NCBI GenBank assembly: GCA_024743175.1
Contig: JANSXA010000005.1
Location: 310,001 to 374,000 of the forward strand
DNA length: 64,000 nucleotides
DNA from: Pseudomonadaceae bacterium
GTDB taxonomy: Bacteria > Pseudomonadota > Gammaproteobacteria > Pseudomonadales > Azotimanducaceae
Direction: 5' to 3'
Shown here: positions 35,569 to 43,791 of the stretch, piece after piece
Layout: each line of letters begins with the position of its first letter
How positions within the stretch are numbered: position 1 is the stretch's first letter
The notes under the pieces: model-generated
What the model was told of the DNA's origin: nothing
Seen by the model: the letters and a program-made list of their open reading frames with translations, nothing else
Database searches by the model: none
Made by a program: the position numbers and the translations under genes

Positions 35569-36935
35569 CAGGCCGCCGCCAGGGCTTTGACCCGGTCAGG
35601 CCGATTGGTCAGATAGATAAAGCGCCCAAGCAATGCAGCCGCTGCAATCGCCAAGCCGACAATCAATCCAACCCAGTAGCCATACACACCGTAATCAAGC
35701 GATTCAAAGTAACCGAAGCCCAGGGTCCAGGAGACAGGGAAGGCAATAAACCAATAGCTCAGGACCGCAATCAGGAAAGGCCGACGGGTATCTTTAAATC
35801 CTCGCAGCACGCCCATAGCGGTAGCCTGTAAGTCATCAAAGGGTTGATAAATGGCGACAAAAATCATCAATTGAGCAGCCAGCGCCACAACCGCAGCTTC
35901 GGTACTGTACCAGGAGGCAATCAGATCGCGGCCGAAGACGAGAATCAATGCTGCAGACAGCGCAAACAATAATGATGTGCCGAGAGCTACCCAGCCACTG
36001 ATCCGGGCAGCGTCGAGATCACCCGCACCTACATTGGTACCTACCCTTATCGACGCCGCCATACCCAGGGCGTAAGGCACCATAAACGCAAGCGCGCCTA
36101 CGTTGCTGGCGATCTGATGCGCAGCTATGGCGTCCACACCTAATCGTCCAATCATCAGAGTCAGGGAGGAAAACAGGGAAAACTCGAGAAAGATTGCCAA
36201 ACCGATCGGCACACCCAGAACGACCAGGCGACGAATAGTGCCAAAGTCCGGCCAGGAGAAGCGTGCGTAAAACCCCGCCTGCGCAATGCGCGAAAAGCGC
36301 ACGACAAGCAACATCGCCAGCAGTTGATACACCAGGGCGATCACAGTGGCCCAGCCGCAACCCTCACCACCCATGGGTGGCACACCATATCCGCCGTAAA
36401 TGAACCAGTAGTTGAGTGGCAACTTCAGCAACAGCGCAGAGGCGGTGATCAGCAGTGCAGGCACCGTCCATCCCGAACCTTCACAGAGATAGCGTAGACA
36501 GTAGTAAAACAATGCAGGGATGACGCCCCAGCTCATCGCCAGCAGATAGGCCCGGGTGACGGGCAATGCTTCTGGATCAACGCCTATTAAATGATAGATA
36601 GGATCCAGATTGCGGAAGACAAAAACCAGCACAATGCCACCAACAAGTGCTATCCACATCGCCTGGCGGACAGTTTCCCCGCCAGCTTCCAGCCGACCGG
36701 CGCCGCGCAATTGAGACACCGTAGGTGTGATCGCCATGACAACACCAGACACCAGAAACATCAGCGGCCAGAACACCACCGTGCCAAGCGCAACACCCGC
36801 CAGTTCTACGGAGCTGACACGGCCGGCCATAATTGTATCAGCGAGGCTGAAACCCATTTGCGCCAGTTGCGTTAACACCAGCGGTAGCGCCAGCCGAAAC
36901 AAGCGCATGAACTCGGCAGAATAGATGTTCAACAA
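35568..36935 (-). CDS. MATE family efflux transporter
   Basis: A 455-aa, twelve-helix transporter with LADTIMAGRVSSVELAGVALG and a C-terminal half typical of NorM-like MATE exporters, which couple Na+ or H+ entry to efflux of cationic drugs. The track starts at TTG 36935. ATG at 36908 would shorten it by nine residues. Neither has a strong Shine-Dalgarno. A DMT exporter is coupled downstream. Promoter elements for the divergent rubrerythrin operon lie in its upstream gap. Confidence 0.88.
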   Translation of the reverse strand: MLNIYSAEFMRLFRLALPLVLTQLAQMGFSLADTIMAGRVSSVELAGVALGTVVFWPLMFLVSGVVMAITPTVSQLRGAGRLEAGGETVRQAMWIALVGGIVLVFVFRNLDPIYHLIGVDPEALPVTRAYLLAMSWGVIPALFYYCLRYLCEGSGWTVPALLITASALLLKLPLNYWFIYGGYGVPPMGGEGCGWATVIALVYQLLAMLLVVRFSRIAQAGFYARFSWPDFGTIRRLVVLGVPIGLAIFLEFSLFSSLTLMIGRLGVDAIAAHQIASNVGALAFMVPYALGMAASIRVGTNVGAGDLDAARISGWVALGTSLLFALSAALILVFGRDLIASWYSTEAAVVALAAQLMIFVAIYQPFDDLQATAMGVLRGFKDTRRPFLIAVLSYWFIAFPVSWTLGFGYFESLDYGVYGYWVGLIVGLAIAAAALLGRFIYLTNRPDRVKALAAA

Positions 36936-37006
36936 ACGGTGTCCGCTGGCAGGCTGTAATCAAAAGACGGGCATTGTAACCTGCTGCACAGACGCTATGC
37001 TCCCCA

Positions 37007-37025
37007 GTAAATAAGAATCATTATC
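37007..37025. promoter_or_regulatory. Fur-like box upstream of rubrerythrin operon
   Basis: GTAAATAAGAATCATTATC matches 15 of 19 positions of the Fur consensus, including the whole right half. A TTGACA -35-like hexamer follows directly (37027-37032). Iron-linked repression is inferred. Confidence 0.65.
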
Positions 37026-37056
37026 ATTGACATAGCATAGTGTTAACGCCTTATTG

Positions 37057-37121
37057 ATAGGTAAGGCCTATGATCACCATTCAGACAATCAAATAGCCAG
37101 CGCCGCCTGAAAGCATATACT
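37057..37121 (+). promoter_or_regulatory. OxyR-like site and promoter of the rubrerythrin operon
   Basis: ATAG-N7-CTAT (37057-37071) is a perfect OxyR half-site pair. It is followed at correct 7-nt intervals by the degenerate ATTC and CAAA. The array ends at a weak -35 (37093-37098), and TATACT (37116-37121) lies 17 nt on. This is the classical geometry for OxyR activation. The oxyR gene itself closes the cluster at 39651. Confidence 0.6.
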
Positions 37122-37190
37122 TATGCCAGGTCACTTAATTGTTTGACTCGCGAGAAACACAAACCCACTCACTAATGGAGTTCCAACCCT

Positions 37191-37607
37191 ATGGACTTAA
37201 AGGACAGCAATACTTTGCAGAACCTGAAAGACGCCTTTGCCGGTGAATCTCAGGCCAACCGACGCTATCTCTACTTTGCAGCAAAGGCAGACGTCGAAGG
37301 CGAAAATGATGTTGCCGCTGTATTCCGTTCAACCGCTGAGGGTGAAACGGGCCACGCCCACGGTCACCTGGAGTACATGGAAGCAGTTGGCGATCCAGCT
37401 ACCGGCTTACCCATCGGTAACACAGGCGACAACCTGAAAGCCGCTATCGCAGGCGAGACCCACGAGTACACGGATATGTATCCGGGTATGGCCTCTACCG
37501 CGCGCGATGAAGGTTTCGACGAAATCGCGGACTGGTTTGAAACTCTGGCTAAAGCTGAGCGTTCACACGCTAACCGCTTCCAGAAAGCCCTGGACGCAAT
37601 GGCGTAA
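37191..37607 (+). CDS. rubrerythrin-family diiron protein (no rubredoxin domain)
   Basis: A 138-aa ferritin-like four-helix protein. [43 protein letters not shown] and [12 protein letters not shown] supply the Glu/His diiron ligands. It ends after the helical bundle, so the rubredoxin domain is missing and electrons must come from a partner. It reduces hydrogen peroxide in the family's known role. The CCG-domain Fe-S gene next in line is the obvious redox partner. GGAG is 10 nt upstream of the ATG. Confidence 0.93.
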   Translation: MDLKDSNTLQNLKDAFAGESQANRRYLYFAAKADVEGENDVAAVFRSTAEGETGHAHGHLEYMEAVGDPATGLPIGNTGDNLKAAIAGETHEYTDMYPGMASTARDEGFDEIADWFETLAKAERSHANRFQKALDAMA

Positions 37608-37620
37608 CCACGTTACGCAC

Positions 37621-37674
37621 ATCGGAGCACTCCGATGTTGCACCTGAAGGGCTCGCAAGCGAGCCCTTCTTTAT
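37621..37674 (+). terminator. tandem hairpins after rubrerythrin, second with T-tract
   Basis: A perfect 7-bp hairpin ATCGGAG-CA-CTCCGAT is followed by an 11-bp perfect hairpin GAAGGGCTCGC-AA-GCGAGCCCTTC (37646-37669) and TTTAT. The second is a good intrinsic terminator. Since the next two genes lie downstream in the same direction, it may attenuate rather than end transcription, keeping rubrerythrin mRNA more abundant. Confidence 0.75.
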
Positions 37675-37735
37675 ACCGCTCATTATGGGTTTTTCCACCG
37701 CTCCGGAAAAACCAAACAAACTAGAAGGATAGATC

Positions 37736-39061
37736 ATGCGCGAAGGCAGTTTAGAAGCCCCTAATCGCCAGCCACTGGATTGGCGCAGCGACGAGTTTTA
37801 CGACAAAGAAAATTTGTACACAGAACTCGAACGAGTCTTCGACATCTGCCACGGATGCCGCCGCTGCGTCAGCTTGTGCGATTCTTTCCCGACCCTATTT
37901 GACCTGGTCGATGAATCTGACACATTTGAAGTCGACGGCGTCGACAAAGACGACTACATGAAAGTGGTCGATCAGTGTTTCCTGTGCGATCTCTGCGCAG
38001 AAACGAAATGCCCTTATCTGCCCCCACACGAGTGGGCGGTAGACTTTCCCCATCTCATGCTGCGCGCTAAGTCGTACAAATTCAAAGAAAAAGATACCAA
38101 ATGGCGCGATCGGTTAATCACCTCAACCGACCCGATCTTCGACGCCATTTCTGTTCCCGGGGTTGCCCAGGCTGCCAATGCTGCAGCTAAATCCCCTACT
38201 CTGCGCAAACTTGGTGAACAGGCCATAGGCATACATGCAGAGGCACCCCTGCCGCATTTTGAAGCCAAGCCGCTGACCAAGCGCATTGCACAGCACCACA
38301 GCGCCGGTCAATCACCTGTCAGCACGGACCGCACCACGGGCAAAGTCGCCATCTATGTCACCTGCTACGGCGACCATAACGAGCCGCAGGTCGTCGAGGA
38401 TATGATTGCCGTGCTGCAGCACAACGGCATAAGCGTGAAAATCCTGCAGGATGCAAAATGTTGTGGCATGCCGAAACTGGAGCTGGGCGATCTGCATAAG
38501 GTGGCCAGTTTAAAAGATGCCAACCTGCCCACCTTCCTCGCAGCTATCGATGAGGGTTATGACATTATCGCGCCGATTCCTTCCTGTGTGCTGATGTACA
38601 AACAGGAACTGCCGCTGATGTTCCCCGAAGATGAGAATATCGCTAAAGTCAAAGCGCACTTTTTTGATCCGTTTGAATATCTGATGCTGCGTCACAAAGC
38701 GCAGCTGGTGAAGACCGACTTCAGTCACAGTCTTGGCAAAGTGGCATACCACGTAGCCTGCCATCAGCGTGTGCAGAATTTCGGCATGAAAACCCGCGAC
38801 TTCCTGAAACTCATTCCAGATACGGACGTTACCGCCATTGAACGTTGTTCAGGCCATGACGGAACCTATGCGGTGAAAGAAGAAACCTACGAAAAAGCCA
38901 TGAAAATTGCGCGACCGGTGGTCCGTCGGGTAACCGAAGCGCAGCCGGATACCTTTGGCTCTGACTGCCCCATGGCTGGCCGCCTGATTGCCCATGGCAT
39001 GGAAGGTGAGCAGGAACCCCAACACCCTCTCTCTATGGTAAGAAAAGCTTATGCAATCTAA
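37736..39061 (+). CDS. Fe-S oxidoreductase with CCG domains (GlpC/HdrD-like)
   Basis: A 441-aa protein with two N-terminal [4Fe-4S] motifs (CHGCRRCVSLC and CFLCDLC...C) followed by two cysteine-rich CCG-type domains (KCCGMPK region; the second reads ERCSGHDG, a variant). This is the architecture of GlpC, GlcF and HdrD subunits that pass electrons to or from a redox partner. It sits between rubrerythrin and a DUF3501 gene, whose start overlaps its stop by 11 nt. The electron donor and acceptor are unknown. Confidence 0.9.
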   Translation: MREGSLEAPNRQPLDWRSDEFYDKENLYTELERVFDICHGCRRCVSLCDSFPTLFDLVDESDTFEVDGVDKDDYMKVVDQCFLCDLCAETKCPYLPPHEWAVDFPHLMLRAKSYKFKEKDTKWRDRLITSTDPIFDAISVPGVAQAANAAAKSPTLRKLGEQAIGIHAEAPLPHFEAKPLTKRIAQHHSAGQSPVSTDRTTGKVAIYVTCYGDHNEPQVVEDMIAVLQHNGISVKILQDAKCCGMPKLELGDLHKVASLKDANLPTFLAAIDEGYDIIAPIPSCVLMYKQELPLMFPEDENIAKVKAHFFDPFEYLMLRHKAQLVKTDFSHSLGKVAYHVACHQRVQNFGMKTRDFLKLIPDTDVTAIERCSGHDGTYAVKEETYEKAMKIARPVVRRVTEAQPDTFGSDCPMAGRLIAHGMEGEQEPQHPLSMVRKAYAI

Positions 39062-39644
39062 CGCAAAACTGGCACGTGGCGACTTATGGTCGCTGGAAGA
39101 ATACTCGGAAAAACGCAGTGAATTCCGTACACAGGTACTCGCCCACAAGAAAAATCGTCAGGTACGCCTGGGTGAGCACGCCACTCTGTATTTTGAAGAC
39201 GCCCTCACCATGAAGTATCAGGTGCAGGAGATGTTGCGCATCGAGAAAATATTCACGGGCCCTGAAATAGAAGAAGAGCTTGGCGCCTATAACCCGCTTA
39301 TCCCTGACGGAAGCAACTGGAAAGCCACCTTCATGATTGAATACCCGGACGCAGAGGAACGACGCGTTGCGTTAACCAGGATGCCGGGGATCGAGCACAA
39401 AGTATGGGTAAAAGTTGGCGATAACAGCAAAGTGTACGCCAATGCTAACGACGACCTGGAACGATCCAATGAAGAAAAAGCATCTGCCGTGCACTTCATG
39501 CGTTTTGAACTCGACCCAGCCAGTATCTCCGACGCCAAAAACGGTGCAACCATTTCAATGGGCATCGACCACGACGCCCTGCCGTACAGTATTGAGGTCA
39601 GTGCCGAGACCGCAGCAAGTCTCACGGCGGATTTTGCCGGCTAG
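39051..39644 (+). CDS. DUF3501 family protein
   Basis: A 197-aa protein that I recognise as DUF3501: RGDLWSLEEYSEKR, TLYFEDALTMKYQVQEMLRIEKIF, NPLIPDGSNWKATFMIEYP and RTMG-like acidic segments. The domain has no established activity. The ATG overlaps the Fe-S oxidoreductase stop, so the two must be translationally coupled; oxyR converges 7 nt beyond it. It may be the missing third component of a peroxide-reducing chain. Confidence 0.88.
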   Translation: MQSNAKLARGDLWSLEEYSEKRSEFRTQVLAHKKNRQVRLGEHATLYFEDALTMKYQVQEMLRIEKIFTGPEIEEELGAYNPLIPDGSNWKATFMIEYPDAEERRVALTRMPGIEHKVWVKVGDNSKVYANANDDLERSNEEKASAVHFMRFELDPASISDAKNGATISMGIDHDALPYSIEVSAETAASLTADFAG

Positions 39645-39650
39645 GTCCAG

Positions 39651-40541
39651 CTAGGCTAGAAGTTCCTGCGCCGCGGCTTTCTTCAGCACGGCGCCAAGTT
39701 CCTCCAGCAACGCTGTCCGTGTTGACGTTGTACGCCAGCACAAGCCAACTATCCGATGTGGTGGCTGACCTTTAAACGGGATATATCTCACGCCGCTGCC
39801 TTTATGAACCGCAAGTTTTGGCATCAGAGTAATACCTGCATTAGACGCAACCATCTGTCGCAGTGTTTCAAGACTGGTGGCACGAAAACTGGTGTTTTCT
39901 ACGGCTTGATGAGCGTTACAGACATCAAGCGCCTGATCACGCAGACAGTGTCCGTCTTCAAGCAGCAATACTTCCTCATTTTCCAGATCAGCCAGTGACA
40001 CAGAAGTCTTTTTCGCCTTTGCGTGGTTTTTTGACGCTGCAAACAGGAAAGGTTCGTTGTACAGAGGCAGCTCAGTAAGGCCATCATCATCCAACGGTAG
40101 CGCAAGAATAATAGCGTCTAAATCACCTTGTTTGAGCATCCGTGTAATCTGAGCCGTTTGGCCCTCGGTAAGTTGCAGACGCAGATTGGGAAAGGCTCGA
40201 CGCATCGGGCTGAGGATTTTAGGCAGCAGGTAAGGGGCGATTGTCGGAATAATGCCCAACCGGAAATCGCCACCAAGCGGATCACGATACTGCTCCGCCA
40301 TACTGGTCAACGTGTTTACTTCGCGCAGGATTTTCTGCGCCTGTTGCACTATCTGTTCACCTGCCGGGGACAGCATCACCTGACGATTGGTCCGTTCAAT
40401 CAGCGTCACATCCAGCGTTTCTTCCAGCTTTTTCAGCTGGGTAGACAGCGTTGGCTGACTGACAAAACAGGCTTGTGCCGCACGACCGAAATGTTTGTGC
40501 TCTGCTACTGCAACCAGATAGCGTAAATCCCGAAGGTTCAT
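39651..40541 (-). CDS. oxyR: hydrogen peroxide sensor OxyR
   Basis: A 296-aa LysR-family regulator starting MNLRDLRYLVAV. GHCLRDQALDVC contains the redox pair at residues 199 and 208, identical in spacing and numbering to E. coli OxyR (LEDGHCLRDQA). Oxidation to a disulfide activates peroxide-defence genes. ATG 40541 is used in place of the track's upstream codon. It converges on the rubrerythrin-Fe-S-DUF3501 cluster, which carries an OxyR-like site. Confidence 0.97.
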   Translation of the reverse strand: MNLRDLRYLVAVAEHKHFGRAAQACFVSQPTLSTQLKKLEETLDVTLIERTNRQVMLSPAGEQIVQQAQKILREVNTLTSMAEQYRDPLGGDFRLGIIPTIAPYLLPKILSPMRRAFPNLRLQLTEGQTAQITRMLKQGDLDAIILALPLDDDGLTELPLYNEPFLFAASKNHAKAKKTSVSLADLENEEVLLLEDGHCLRDQALDVCNAHQAVENTSFRATSLETLRQMVASNAGITLMPKLAVHKGSGVRYIPFKGQPPHRIVGLCWRTTSTRTALLEELGAVLKKAAAQELLA

Positions 40542-40637
40542 GGTGTGTTCCGCGCGTTTGTTGGCGGCCAATGTACTAAAAAACAGGCGCCAGGATCAGC
40601 CTAATTGCTGAACTTAAATCTCAGCAGACAGGCTGTA

Positions 40638-41084
40638 TCACCTGCGTCGGTGAATACCCTGGGTCAGTTTTGCGCTGAGCTTACGGCCGGCAGCATAAGC
40701 AGCGGCTGCCACCATCGGGTTGCGGGTTACGGCAAATGCTGCTGCCGCAAAACCACCACCAAGCACCCACGAGTGTAATTGCGGACTGCGAGCCTCACCG
40801 GAGGTTGCACGGGTGACCGTATGTTCACAGTTATTCGTCAACAGATTGTAGCCGCGTCCGCTGTCCAGGTGATGATGCACACGCGAGACTCGCCTGTGCC
40901 GCTCGGTGACGCCGGGGCTTGAGATATACATGCGTTTGCCAGCACGAAACTCACGTTCCGAACAGACGTGTTCGCCGCGAAACGGCGTGTTATGCAACAC
41001 CCGTCCGCCACCCAGGGCAACGCCACGATGCATCACCAGTCCTTTGCGTCGAGAGACAATGTCTCCGGGTCGCGCATACGCCAT
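40638..41084 (-). CDS. LRAT/H-rev107-like NlpC/P60-superfamily protein
   Basis: About 148 aa. MHRGVALGGGRVLHNTP supplies the two histidines and NNCEHTVTR the cysteine of the LRAT (lecithin-retinol acyltransferase) permuted NlpC/P60 fold. A hydrophobic segment (LGGGFAAAAFAV) and basic tail follow, as in membrane-associated family members. Acyl transfer or thioester/amide hydrolysis is plausible, but the bacterial substrate is unknown. ATG 41084 has GGAG 6 nt upstream, better than the track start at 41090. Confidence 0.82.
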   Translation of the reverse strand: MAYARPGDIVSRRKGLVMHRGVALGGGRVLHNTPFRGEHVCSEREFRAGKRMYISSPGVTERHRRVSRVHHHLDSGRGYNLLTNNCEHTVTRATSGEARSPQLHSWVLGGGFAAAAFAVTRNPMVAAAAYAAGRKLSAKLTQGIHRRR

Positions 41085-41265
41085 CTTCATCTCCAGGGCT
41101 AAACTCGCAAAAACTCCCTCAGGCCTGTTCCAGCCTGTTCAGAAAAGCTCTGCACGAACTGTTCCAAAACTTAACCCACTGATTTTATTGAATATTCACG
41201 GTAAAGCTGCGGCCCAACCTGTCAATTTCATGGTCAGGCTGGCTAATTGTTGGTGATCTTTTCCG

Positions 41266-41685
41266 CTACTGACTTTTTTGCACCATGTAGTCGATTGCCG
41301 CTGCCAGATCTTTATCACTGCAGTCAAAACACATACCCCTTGGCGGCATTGCCGGCGGAATGCCTTCAATGGTTGTGGACAGCAGCAGATCGGGACCTTT
41401 TGCAATGCGTGGCGCCCAGGCTTCTGCATCACCTGTTTTTGGTGCCCCGCTCAGCCCCGGTGTGTGACATGAGAAGCAATAATTCTGGTAAATCTGTTCG
41501 CCCGGGTGCACCGATTCAGCTGCCACATTTTCCTCAACTGAAGTCTGTGTTGTGTTTGCACTGACATTGGATGTTGCTGGCGCTTCCGCCTGGCCGCATG
41601 CCAGGGAAAAGAGCCCCAGACCTGCAATCGCCCCCCATCTGACAAGGTTTATACCCGATACTGTTAATTTCATCGCTTTCTTCAT
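41266..41685 (-). CDS. cytochrome c5-like lipoprotein
   Basis: A 139-aa c-type cytochrome: heme-attachment CFSCH (about 66-70), MPPRGMC (axial Met), and FDCSDKDLAAAIDYM typical of cytochrome c5. The N-terminal signal ends LFSLACG, a lipobox, so it is probably anchored to the periplasmic face of a membrane. Its ATG overlaps the yafV stop (ATGA), with AGGAG just upstream. The electron-transfer partner is unknown. Confidence 0.9.
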   Translation of the reverse strand: MKKAMKLTVSGINLVRWGAIAGLGLFSLACGQAEAPATSNVSANTTQTSVEENVAAESVHPGEQIYQNYCFSCHTPGLSGAPKTGDAEAWAPRIAKGPDLLLSTTIEGIPPAMPPRGMCFDCSDKDLAAAIDYMVQKSQ

Positions 41686-42476
41686 GTACTCCTGGTGTCC
41701 TGTTCGTCCAGCTGAAAGCCATCCGCGTCCTGCCAGACAGGAAACGACGTCCGCAACGACAATAAGGTTGCGGGATTCAGCGACACTGAGATGATATCAG
41801 CAACCTCCAGTTGTTCAGCTAGAATTTCGCCGTCCGGTGCATATATTCCGCTGCCACCCGCATAAACAACCCCGTTACCATCCGTGCCCACACGATTGAC
41901 ACCGGCCACAAACGTCTGATTTTCAATGCTTCGAGCGCGCAGCAGCGTGTTCCATGCACTCTGTCGTGCTGCAGGCCAGTTGGCGACACACACCATCAGA
42001 TCATAGTCATTGGTATTGCGCAGCCATACAGGAAAGCGCAGGTCATAACAGACACTGGCGAGCACCCGCCATCCCTTTACCTCAAATATCAACCGATTCT
42101 CACCAGCACTGTAATGCTGGTGTTCGTCCGCCATGCGAAAAAGATGGCGTTTGTCGTAGTGGTGCAGCGCTCCAGTGGGGTCAGCACACAGGAAGCGATT
42201 GTAGTAGCGGCCCGCATCGCTGATCACAACACTGGCGCAGATGTGCTTCTGTATTTCCGCTGCTTTGTCACGCAACCAGGTCACCGCTTCACCCTGCATG
42301 GTCTGAGCTACCTCTTCACTTGCCATGGTGAAGCCTGTGGAAAACATCTCAGGCAATAGAACCAGATCGGTGTTGTCAGGAACCTGTTGCAGCAATTGGG
42401 AAAACAGGTTCAGGTTAGCACCGCAGTCATGCCAGCTGACTTCACTTTGTATCAGACTCAAAGTCAGAGGCTGCAT
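41682..42476 (-). CDS. yafV: nitrilase-superfamily omega-amidase (YafV-like)
   Basis: A 264-aa CN-hydrolase with the Glu-Lys-Cys triad in LPEMFSTGF (Glu43), YDKRHLF (Lys109) and SVCYDLRFP (Cys143). The sequence around each residue matches E. coli YafV, an omega-amidase acting on 2-oxoglutaramate-type amides. It overlaps the methionine-aminotransferase gene by 13 nt, so it is one step of a transamination module producing and clearing alpha-ketoglutaramate or alpha-keto-gamma-methylthiobutyrate. Confidence 0.92.
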   Translation of the reverse strand: MQPLTLSLIQSEVSWHDCGANLNLFSQLLQQVPDNTDLVLLPEMFSTGFTMASEEVAQTMQGEAVTWLRDKAAEIQKHICASVVISDAGRYYNRFLCADPTGALHHYDKRHLFRMADEHQHYSAGENRLIFEVKGWRVLASVCYDLRFPVWLRNTNDYDLMVCVANWPAARQSAWNTLLRARSIENQTFVAGVNRVGTDGNGVVYAGGSGIYAPDGEILAEQLEVADIISVSLNPATLLSLRTSFPVWQDADGFQLDEQDTRST

Positions 42477-43621
42477 AATATTTCTCCAGCGCGAGCAAGG
42501 GTGGCATCATCTTTAGCAAAACAGAACCGTAACAGCGACTTCGGCGCGCAGCTGCGATCTTCATAAAACACTGAGACAGGTATAGAAGCCAGTTTCAACT
42601 GCTCGGTCCATCGTTTGGCCAGCTCAACGTCCTGCGCAGCGCTCAACGCTGAATAATCAAGCAGCTGGAAATAGGTACCTGCACTGGGCTGCCAGGTGAA
42701 TTTTGAACCTTGCAGCTGACCCAGGAAATAGTCGCGCTTGCGCTGATAAAAATCGGGCAGTTGGCGGTGATGCTGTGGATGAGTGTTTAAAAAGTCCGCC
42801 AGACCAAGCTGCACCGGCGTGTTTACTGTGAAATTCACAAACTGATGTATGCGCCGAAATTCAGCACTGAGGTCCGGTGGCGCGACGCAATACCCCACCT
42901 TCCATCCCGTCACGTGGTAGGTCTTGCCAAAAGACGACACCACAAAGCTGCGCTCATACAAGTCTGGATATCGACACATACTCAGGTGGGCCTGACCATC
43001 AAACACAATGTGCTCGTAAACCTCGTCCGCGAGAATATAAAAATTGTGCTTTTGTGCCAGCTCACGCAAGGCGGCAATATCCGCTTCCCCACAGACCGCC
43101 CCGGTGGGATTGTGTGGCGTGTTGATGATAATCAGGCGGGTCTTGTCGGACACCTTTGCTGCCACCTGATTCCAGTCAATCTGAAAGTCGGGTGCTGACA
43201 ACGGTATGTGGATTGTGTGACCTCCCTGCAGGGCAACAACAGGTGCATAGCTGTCATAGGCCGGATCAAAAACAATCACTTCATCACCAGGCCGCACAAC
43301 AGCTGCAATGGCGCAGAACAAAGCTTCAGTAGCCCCGGCCGAAATAGTGACCTCGGTATCCCCATCAACCTGCGCACCATACAGATCAGCCACTTTATCG
43401 GACACGGCATGGCGTAAAGAATCAACACCAATCATCGGCGGATACTGATTAAAGCCATGGGTCATATAGTGCGTAACTCGATCCAGCAACGCTTCGGGAC
43501 CATCAAAATCCGGGTATCCCTGGGATAGATTAAGGGCCTGATGCTGCGCTGCCAGACCACTCATCACACTGAAGATGGTGGTACCGACGTCGGGCAATTT
43601 ACTGTCCAGCCTGAGACTCAC
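42464..43621 (-). CDS. ybdL: methionine aminotransferase (YbdL-like)
   Basis: A 385-aa class I/II PLP aminotransferase: LNLSQGYPDFDGP, NTPHNPTGAV, LADEVYEH and SFGKTYHVTGWKVGY (PLP Lys). It resembles E. coli YbdL, which transaminates methionine and other amino acids. The track ORF runs 49 codons further through the palindrome upstream. GTG 43621 gives the YbdL length and typical start DSKLPDVGTTIF. It is divergent from the SahR-like gene across the 26-bp palindrome and coupled to yafV. Confidence 0.9.
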   Translation of the reverse strand: MSLRLDSKLPDVGTTIFSVMSGLAAQHQALNLSQGYPDFDGPEALLDRVTHYMTHGFNQYPPMIGVDSLRHAVSDKVADLYGAQVDGDTEVTISAGATEALFCAIAAVVRPGDEVIVFDPAYDSYAPVVALQGGHTIHIPLSAPDFQIDWNQVAAKVSDKTRLIIINTPHNPTGAVCGEADIAALRELAQKHNFYILADEVYEHIVFDGQAHLSMCRYPDLYERSFVVSSFGKTYHVTGWKVGYCVAPPDLSAEFRRIHQFVNFTVNTPVQLGLADFLNTHPQHHRQLPDFYQRKRDYFLGQLQGSKFTWQPSAGTYFQLLDYSALSAAQDVELAKRWTEQLKLASIPVSVFYEDRSCAPKSLLRFCFAKDDATLARAGEILCSL

Positions 43622-43706
43622 GATGGGCTTGTATCCGCTGCAAAATCGAGGCGAATACTGGCACACCCAGCCTGAGGCGCAAGCGCCTGGCAGCTGTAAC
43701 TGACTC

Positions 43707-43732
43707 TTAATATCAAAATATTTTGATATTAA
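43707..43732. promoter_or_regulatory. perfect 26-bp palindrome, probable SahR operator
   Basis: TTAATATCAAAAT followed by ATTTTGATATTAA is perfect over 26 bp. It lies 86 nt from the ybdL start and 60 nt from the sahR-like start, so a bound dimer could control both directions. ArsR-family SahR regulators of S-adenosylhomocysteine recycling bind AT-rich palindromes beside ahcY-type genes. The identity is inferred from context. Confidence 0.75.
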
Positions 43733-43791
43733 GGCCTCAGCCCTGTTAGGATGCGCCGCTTCTGCCATTCACGCACCCTGTTTTTTCTATT

